Positions 57,652-64,000 of a stretch of 64,000 nucleotides of DNA are shown here, piece by piece; the stretch's first letter is position 1, and each line of letters starts with the position of its first letter. This DNA is from Cymodocea nodosa (Eukaryota > Streptophyta > Magnoliopsida > Alismatales > Cymodoceaceae). Below the pieces are notes generated by a model that was not told where the DNA came from, made no database searches, and saw nothing but the letters and a program-made list of their open reading frames with translations. The DNA is taken from the NCBI GenBank assembly GCA_036874045.1, contig CM072337.1, positions 5,146,001-5,210,000 of the forward strand, read 5' to 3'. The position numbers were made by a program, and so were the translations under genes.

Positions 57652-59883
57652 TTAATCTTTTCTCCTAAGTTCATCTACTTCCTTCTAGAGTCTTTCTACT
57701 TGTTGCTCTAATTGGTTAATTCTTTCTACAGCTCTTGTTATTCCTTTAGAAGGTTTAGCAATCTCTGTAGTAGCATAATTTCTGTACTCTTTCACTGAAA
57801 TGGTTCAAGATCTTATCCTTTTGGATCCCCGTTTCATGAAATCGATATAGTCCACCATCAGTAGTAGAATCAGATCTCCGTAAAATAATTTCTTCTTCAC
57901 TGTTCTAAGCTTGGAGATGAAAATTGCAGACCAATTTATCTGAATTCTGTTCAGAACTGCATATGTGGCCCATTTGACAAATTGACTCAGTTCTATATCA
58001 TGGTCTTGTCGTTGGTAGACATTCTTAATCAAAATGTTAGCTATCATGTGTGCTTTACCATTTACATGCTTTAGTCTATTTAATAATGGCACACCAGGAT
58101 TGATAACTAAACAATCCTTTATGGTTTGTTCTATCCACTCAACTACAGTTGTGCTTTCCAGAATTTCTAGTCCTTCATTCTTCAATCCTAGAATGTTGTG
58201 GAGAAGCTCTAGTGTTATCTGTACATCAGCTTCCTTCACGTTGGAAATTAATCCTCCTTCTCCTCTTAAGTTTGCATAAAAGTAGGGCACTAGATTTTCA
58301 TATACTACATCCCCTCTTTCTTGAGAAATAAACTGCAGTAGACCTTGGAACTCAAATAAATCTTTGATTTCTTGCATTCCGTCCCAATTTACTAGTCTAC
58401 TATAAATGATATCACAACCCCTTATCTCTTGGTATTTATTATAAGCTTCCTGACTTCGAAAGTGTACTTCATTTAAAATCGTTGCTTCAATTGGGTCAGG
58501 AATGTGAATTTGTTGCTCTAGAGAGTTTTGTTCTTGAACTTTCTCTTCCATAAGCTAAACTTGAACTGACTAAAAATGCTCCACAGATTCTTGCATTTTT
58601 GCTTCTGCTTTTGTCTGTGGTGGTGAGCTGGCAGAACTCTCTACTCTATCTTGAATACTGTTCAAAATTTGCTAAAGAGTTTATTGCTCTTCAATGGAAT
58701 CTGTCGAGTCATTTCTTTCCATATGTAATTGTTCAGTTTCTTGTTCATTTTCTTCTTTTTCTTCTTCCTCCTAACTATCAATTTACAATGTCATTGTTCT
58801 TTCTAATTCTATGGCAGATTGGGATGGAGTTTTTGCCCTAATTTCTATTTCTTCTACTTGTACAGGCTGCAAACTAGTTTTAGCCTGATTTTCTTCTTCT
58901 CTTTGCTCTTGCTGCTCTTGCTCCTACTCCTCTTCAGAATCGGATAGCAGGTTTACAAAAATTGGTTCTACAGGCCCTACTGATCTTTGTATTTCAGATT
59001 TAATCTCCTCTTGATATTCAGGCACTATCTCTTTTCCTTTCCTTCTTCTGATTAATTGTACCTAGTCTTCCTCTTCTTCTTCTGAGATTAAATCTACAAA
59101 AATAGGCTCTGCAGGCCTTTGAGCCATAGGTCCTAGCTCTTTCTGTTTAACTTTTTCTATAATTTTTGGTCTCGACAGACCAGCTTCAACTCCTTTTGTA
59201 GTAGGTCTAGCAATAGCTTCTTGATGTTGTTCCACTTTGATTTTATATTGGGCTTTCAACTTTTCTATAGCCCTCTTTTTGCATCGTGCATCAAACACCA
59301 AATGTGCTATAGCTACTGCCAATTCTTCTAGTTCTCCTTGGTCTTTTCCTATTTGAACCAGTTCTTGAAATTCTCTTCTTTCTTCCTCAGTAGAAGGCCC
59401 CAAAATTGCTGCTCGTTCCAACGACCTTGGTGGTGGAACTGAAGGTCCTAGCTACTGTTCCTTAGGAACAGGTCTTTCAACAGTCGATTTCTCTTGTTCT
59501 ACAGTTGCTTCTTCTTCATTTTCTTTCCTTTGTTGCTCCTAGATTGCCCACTAAGCCCATCTACCTATGCGTCTTTTGAACCAGAGGCAGGACTTACGTT
59601 GGATTTGTTTTAGGGCAACTTCATTATTTGGCTTGATTCTTCTCTCTCTGCTTACAGCAACTTCCGTAGCAACTTTGATTCTAGTTTCCATTATCTAAGG
59701 TATTTGTATACCCAAATCTACTAACATTTTCCTCTAGTGGAAAAGGTCAGATTCTACCTTTTGTAACTCTTTTTCCCTCATTGTATTCTTGATTTTTTGC
59801 CTTGTGTGCCATTCCTCTAAATCTTTGAGAAATTTTGACGTGTCAATTGCATTTTCCCAGAACTTGGGTGTCATCTTCCTCAT
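57652..59883 (-). pseudogene. Element D ORF2, best-preserved copy
   Basis: MRKMTPKFWEN at 59883 to a TAA at 57652: 744 codons in one frame with stops but no frameshift. In order: helical N-terminus, ALKQIQRKSCLWFKRR, the segment EERREFQELVQIGKDQ..RAIEKLKAQYKIKVEQHQEA, an acidic linker, and the C-terminal domain 58551-57805 uninterrupted for 248 residues. That domain contains LNEVHFRSQEAYNKYQEIRG, VNWDGMQEIKDLFEFQGLL, FYANLR and HDIELSQFVKW, then KLFYGDLILLLMVDYIDF. Its similarity to a plant retroelement domain (Transposase_32) is from memory. Its role is unknown. Confidence 0.65.
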
Positions 59884-60571
59884 TGTGGAGTTACACAACA
59901 GAACAGAATCAATCTGATCTCTACTATTCTAAGTTCTAAATGATTCTACGGATAATGCCCCCAAACCCTAGGATTAGTATAAATAAGCCACGCACGCAAA
60001 ACTCTCGCTCTCTCATTTGTGGAATTACGGTTAACTCTACGGACTTAGTCCGTGGACTTAAGTACAATACTCCGTTGAGTTAGAGTTAACTCAATAGGGT
60101 AAATTCGTTAACTTATCCTAGACTCAATGGAGTAAGTTCGTTGAGTTAAGTGTAACTCAACGGACTTCCCGTAAAGTTATATCTAATAAAAATGCATATA
60201 ATAATAATTTTTACTTCAGTCAAGACCGAAGAATTTCCGATCTAGCCGATCTTACTTTTTCAACACTTTAAAATTTTTTGGTCAAATCGTTATATTCCTC
60301 GGTTGAACCTAAATTACATATTTTTCTTTCTTTTTTTTCTGCTGGTTGAACCGATACTATACTTCAGTAACACTGACATTAAATTAAATATAATATATAT
60401 ATCTTTTTATATTTTTGTGTTTTGGTCAGATCGATAGATCCTATCAATTGAATCGCAACAATTTTTTTCTTTTTAAAATATGTTTCGGTAAAACCGATAA
60501 TTCCTTTCGATTTAACCATGATTATATTTAAATAAGGTTTTTTTTTATTTTTATACTTAGAAATTTTCTTA
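59884..60571 (-). promoter_or_regulatory. pol/ORF2 spacer of element D
   Basis: It contains GTTGAGTTA/TAACTCAAC motifs at 60015-60165 and GGTTGAACCGATA / TTTCGGTAAAACCGATA motifs at 60240-60520, the same two classes in the same order as in A and B. Confidence 0.45.
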
Positions 60572-63500
60572 CTAAGTGGAGCTCAAATAATCCTCTACTC
60601 TTACTTCTTCTATAATTCCAAAGAAGCTTTTTGGTATTTTCAAAATAGGCCTAAGTCTTTGTCCATTTACTTTAAATATATTCTGATTTTTAGGATATTA
60701 ATTCCATAGTGATAAATATTTCAAACTATGTAATGTCTTGCCCATCTAGATCTTAATTTTCCTAGATGGTTATGGAGTCTAGTCATGTAAAGATATACTT
60801 CTTGTCCTATTTTAAAGGTTTTTGGAATAATTTTCCTATCATGCGAGAACTTCATTTTCTCTTTTTCTCTTATAGTTTTTGAATAAACTTCATTCCTAAA
60901 TTCTTCTAATTCAATCAATTGTATTTTCCTATTTTCAACAACATGATTTAAATTAGTGTTTAGAGTTTTTAATGCCCAATAAGCTTTATGTTCAATTTCA
61001 ACTAGTAAACGACAACTTTTTCCATATACTAGCCTAAAAGGTGACATACCTAAGCTTGTCTTATAAGCAATTCTATAAGCTCAAAGTGCATCTATTAATC
61101 TATTAGCCCAATTTGTTCTAGTAGGATTTACTACTTTTTCTAAGATTAACTTAATTTGTTTGTTTGCACTTTCTACTTGTCCACTTGTTTGCGGATGATA
61201 TGATGTTGCAATTTTGTGATTTACTCCATATCTCTTCATTAAGGTTTCAAAACTTCTATTACAGAAATGAGTTCCTCTATCACTGATAATAGCTTTAGGT
61301 ATTCCAAATCTAGCAATTATATTGGTTCTTATAAAATGTATTACAACTTTGTTGTCATTAGTTTTTGTAGGAATAGCTTCTATCCATTTAGATACATAAT
61401 CCACCCCCAACAATATATAATTAAATTGATTAGACATAGGAAATGGACCTGTAAAATCTATTCCCCACACATCAAAGATTTCAACCTCAACAATAGGATT
61501 AAGAGGCAATATATTCCTCTTTGATATTCTTCCTATTTGTTGACATTTTAAACAACTTAAACAATATTTATGAGCATCTTTGAATAGTGTTGGCCAATAA
61601 AATCCACATTCCAGAATTTTAACAACAATTTTCCCTGAACCAAAATGCCCTCCACATGCTTGGTCATGGTAGAAAGACAATATACTCTGATATTCAGTTT
61701 CTAGAACACACCTCCTTAAAACCAAATCAAGACATTTCTTAAATAAGTATGGGTCTTCCCAATAGTAATATTTTACTCTTGAAAAGAACAATTTCTTATC
61801 CTGTCTATTCCAATCTTTAGGTGTTAAACCAGTAACTAAGTAATTAACTATGTCTACATACCAAGGCATTGTGTTCATGGTCATTAATTGTTCATCAAGA
61901 AAGTATCCTTAATTTCAATATTTGATTTTTCTATTTGTAATCTTGATAAATGATCTGCTACTACATTCTCACAACCTTTTTTATCTTTAATTTCTAGATC
62001 AAATTCTTGTAATAATAATATCCATTGGATCAATCTAGGTTTGGTGTCTTTCTTTGCTATTAGGTGTTTTAAAGCTGAATGATCCGTGTATACTATCACT
62101 TTAGCTCCAATTAGATATGATCTAAACTTTTCTAAGGCAAACACAATAGCTAACAGCTCTTTTTCAGTAATTGTATAATTAACTTGAGCATCATCTAAGG
62201 TTTTGCTTGCATAATGAATCACTCTAGGAGATTTTTCTATCTTTTGTCCCATCACTACTCCTACAGCAAAATTAGATGCATCGCACATTAATTGAAATGG
62301 ATGACTCTAATCAAATGATTGAATTATAGGAGTTGAAATTAAGCTATTTTTAAGCTTGAAAAATGCTTCTTTGCAATTTTTATCAAAATTGAATGGGACA
62401 TCTTTTAATAGATTGGTTAAAGTTCTAGCTATTTTACTAAAATCTTTAATAAATCTTCTATAAAATCCAGCATGTCCTAGAAATGATCTAATATCTTTTA
62501 TTGATTTAGGTTCTGGTAGATTAGAAATTACTTCTATTTTAGCTTTATGTACTTCCAAACCTTTCTTTGAAACAACGTCTTAAGACTATTCCATGTTTAA
62601 TCATGAAGTGACATTTTTCCCAATTTAGAACTAGACTTTTTTCCACACAACATTTTAATACTTGGTCTAAATTGTTTAAACACACATCATATGAAGCTCC
62701 ATAAATAGTAAAATCATCCATAAATATTTCTAAAAAATCTTCAGTCATTCTAGTGAATATGCCTTGCATAGACCTTTGAAAAGTGGCTGGTGCATTGTAT
62801 AATCCAAATGGCATTCTCTTAAAAGCATAAGTTCCATTAGGATAGGTGAAAGTTGTTTTCTCTTAACCCTCTAATGCTATTGGGACTTAGTTATATCTTG
62901 AATACCCGTCTAGGAAACAAAAATATTCTTGCCTAGCTAAGTTCTCTAGCATTTGATCTATGAAAGGTAAGAGAAAATGATCTTTCCTAGTCACTGCATT
63001 CAGCTTTCTATAGTCTATACACACTCTCTATCCTGATTGAATTCTAGTAGGTATCAAGTCTTGACTTTCATTCCTAATAACTATTAATCCTGATTTCTTG
63101 GGAACTACATGGATTGGACTAACCCATGAGCTATCAGAAATTGGATAAATTATGTCATTATCTAACCATTTAACTATTTCCTTCCTGACTACTTCTTTAA
63201 GGTTTGAATTTAATCTCCTCTCAGGAATTCTAACAGGTTTAGCATTCTCTTCTAAATAGATGTGGTGATAGCATAAAGTTGCACTTAACTCTTTTATATC
63301 AGTCATAGTCCATCCTATTGCTTCTTTATAAGTTTTGACTAGATCTTTTAATTTAGCAATTTGATCCTCTTTTAAATCTGAAGTAATAATGATTGGACAT
63401 GATTGTTTTTCTTCCAAAAATATATAGGTTAATTCAAGAGGTAAAGATTTTAATTCTAATTGTTGCCCATCCGAAGCTAGAGCTCTTAATTGAACATCAT

Positions 63501-64000
63501 CATTTTCTAAATTAATTTCTTCCTGATCTCCTTCTATATTTATGCTTTCACTTTTCTCTAAAGTTTTAGAATTGAGTTGCCTATTTAACTCTTCTTGAAT
63601 CACATCATCTAGCATATCTCCTTCATCCTCTAAAAAATCTATGGTATGTAAGGACATTTCTAACTCCTCAAACTTTTCTAGTTTGAAAATATTTAATTGA
63701 GTATCCTCATTACCATATGCTAACTTCATTACTCTAGTTTTACAATTAATAATAGCCTTTGATGTTGCTAAAAATAGTCTTCCCAAAATTAAAGATGCAT
63801 CACTATTTTTATGCTTAATTTGTTGGGAATCCAAAATTACAATATCAATAGGATATATGAAGTTTTTGATTTTAATTAAGACATCATCTATTTTTCCTCT
63901 AGGGTATCTTATACTTCTATCAGCTAATTGAATAACAATCCTAATAGGACTTAAGCCTTCTAATCCTAAGGATGCAAATATATCACTTGGCATAACATTT
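60572..64000 (-). pseudogene. Element D pol (5' end beyond the window)
   Basis: Entered at the protease (VMPSDIFASLGLEGL at 63990). RT is interrupted by TAA at 62862-62864, at the same codon as in A and B, and by another TAA a few codons earlier. FMDD lies near 62720. RNase H ([16 protein letters not shown]) and integrase are well kept: a [25 protein letters not shown] zinc region, [20 protein letters not shown] and QTSGQVESANKQIK. Frameshifts lie near 62575, 61890 and 60700. The C-terminus ends at TAG 60572. The zinc knuckle, PBS and 5' LTR lie outside the window. Confidence 0.8.

Larger units (their letters stand above)
32563..64000 (-). mobile_element. Element D: Athila-like element, host of nested insertions
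   Basis: Minus strand: pol (64000-60572, entering from the right edge), ORF2 (59883-57652), leader, gag (56505-55314), spacer, then after the insertion of element C (32800-55165) the start of the F-box gene (32719-32563), where it breaks off. The order equals elements A and B. The C insertion is flanked by GTTAG (32795-32799) and GTTGG (55166-55170), a near-perfect 5-bp target duplication. The D 5' LTR lies beyond the window. Confidence 0.8.

Overview
The window reads as intergenic heterochromatin of a seed plant. It is AT-rich and made almost wholly of LTR retrotransposons, and I see no ordinary host gene outside them. The lineages are plant-specific: Ty3/gypsy of the Athila type (tRNA-Asp-like primer site, FMDD reverse transcriptase) and Ty1/copia of the SIRE and Tork types (initiator-Met tRNA primer sites). 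I cannot tell monocot from eudicot. Every long reading frame carries stops or frameshifts. Many stops are what C-to-T change would make from CAA, CAG, CGA or TGG codons, as expected of old methylated repeats.

Layout. 1-685: end of a SIRE-type copia element (+). 686-3214: GC-richer non-coding DNA resembling a Tat/Ogre-type LTR. 3215-19664: element A, Athila-like, minus strand, 3' LTR truncated. 19661-25054: element F, Tork-like copia, plus strand, with a rearranged hairpin 5' LTR. 25055-26135: non-coding. 26136 to about 31550: element E, SIRE-like copia, minus strand, 3' LTR missing. 31560-32562: repeat-rich filler. 32563-64000: element D, a second Athila-like copy (minus, running off the right end). 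D is split by element C (32800-55165, a gag-only copia element, minus), and C is split by element B (39240-54549, a third Athila-like copy, plus). The nesting is therefore B inside C inside D.

The most interesting object is the family formed by A, B and D. All three have the same unusual cistron order: LTR, tRNA-Asp-like PBS, a short CCHC zinc-knuckle segment fused to PR-RT-RNaseH-INT, then a second ORF of about 740 codons, then the capsid part of gag (displaced downstream of pol), then an F-box/F-box-associated-domain gene where an env-like gene would sit, a long 3' UTR with a second polypurine tract, and the 3' LTR. All three also share a TAA codon at one position inside RT. Clusters of short palindromes (GTTGAGTTA..TAACTCAAC) sit in the intercistronic spacers. 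A second palindrome system (TTCGGATAGTTA..TAACTCTCCGAA with CACGTG and ACTTAAGT) is arrayed at about 128-138 bp period in the LTRs of both the gypsy and the copia elements.

In an intact ancestor the first ORF would have supplied protease, RT, RNase H and integrase, the displaced gag the particle protein, and the F-box protein possibly a substrate adaptor for an SCF ubiquitin ligase. The last point is inference. None of the copies here could make a full set of intact proteins.
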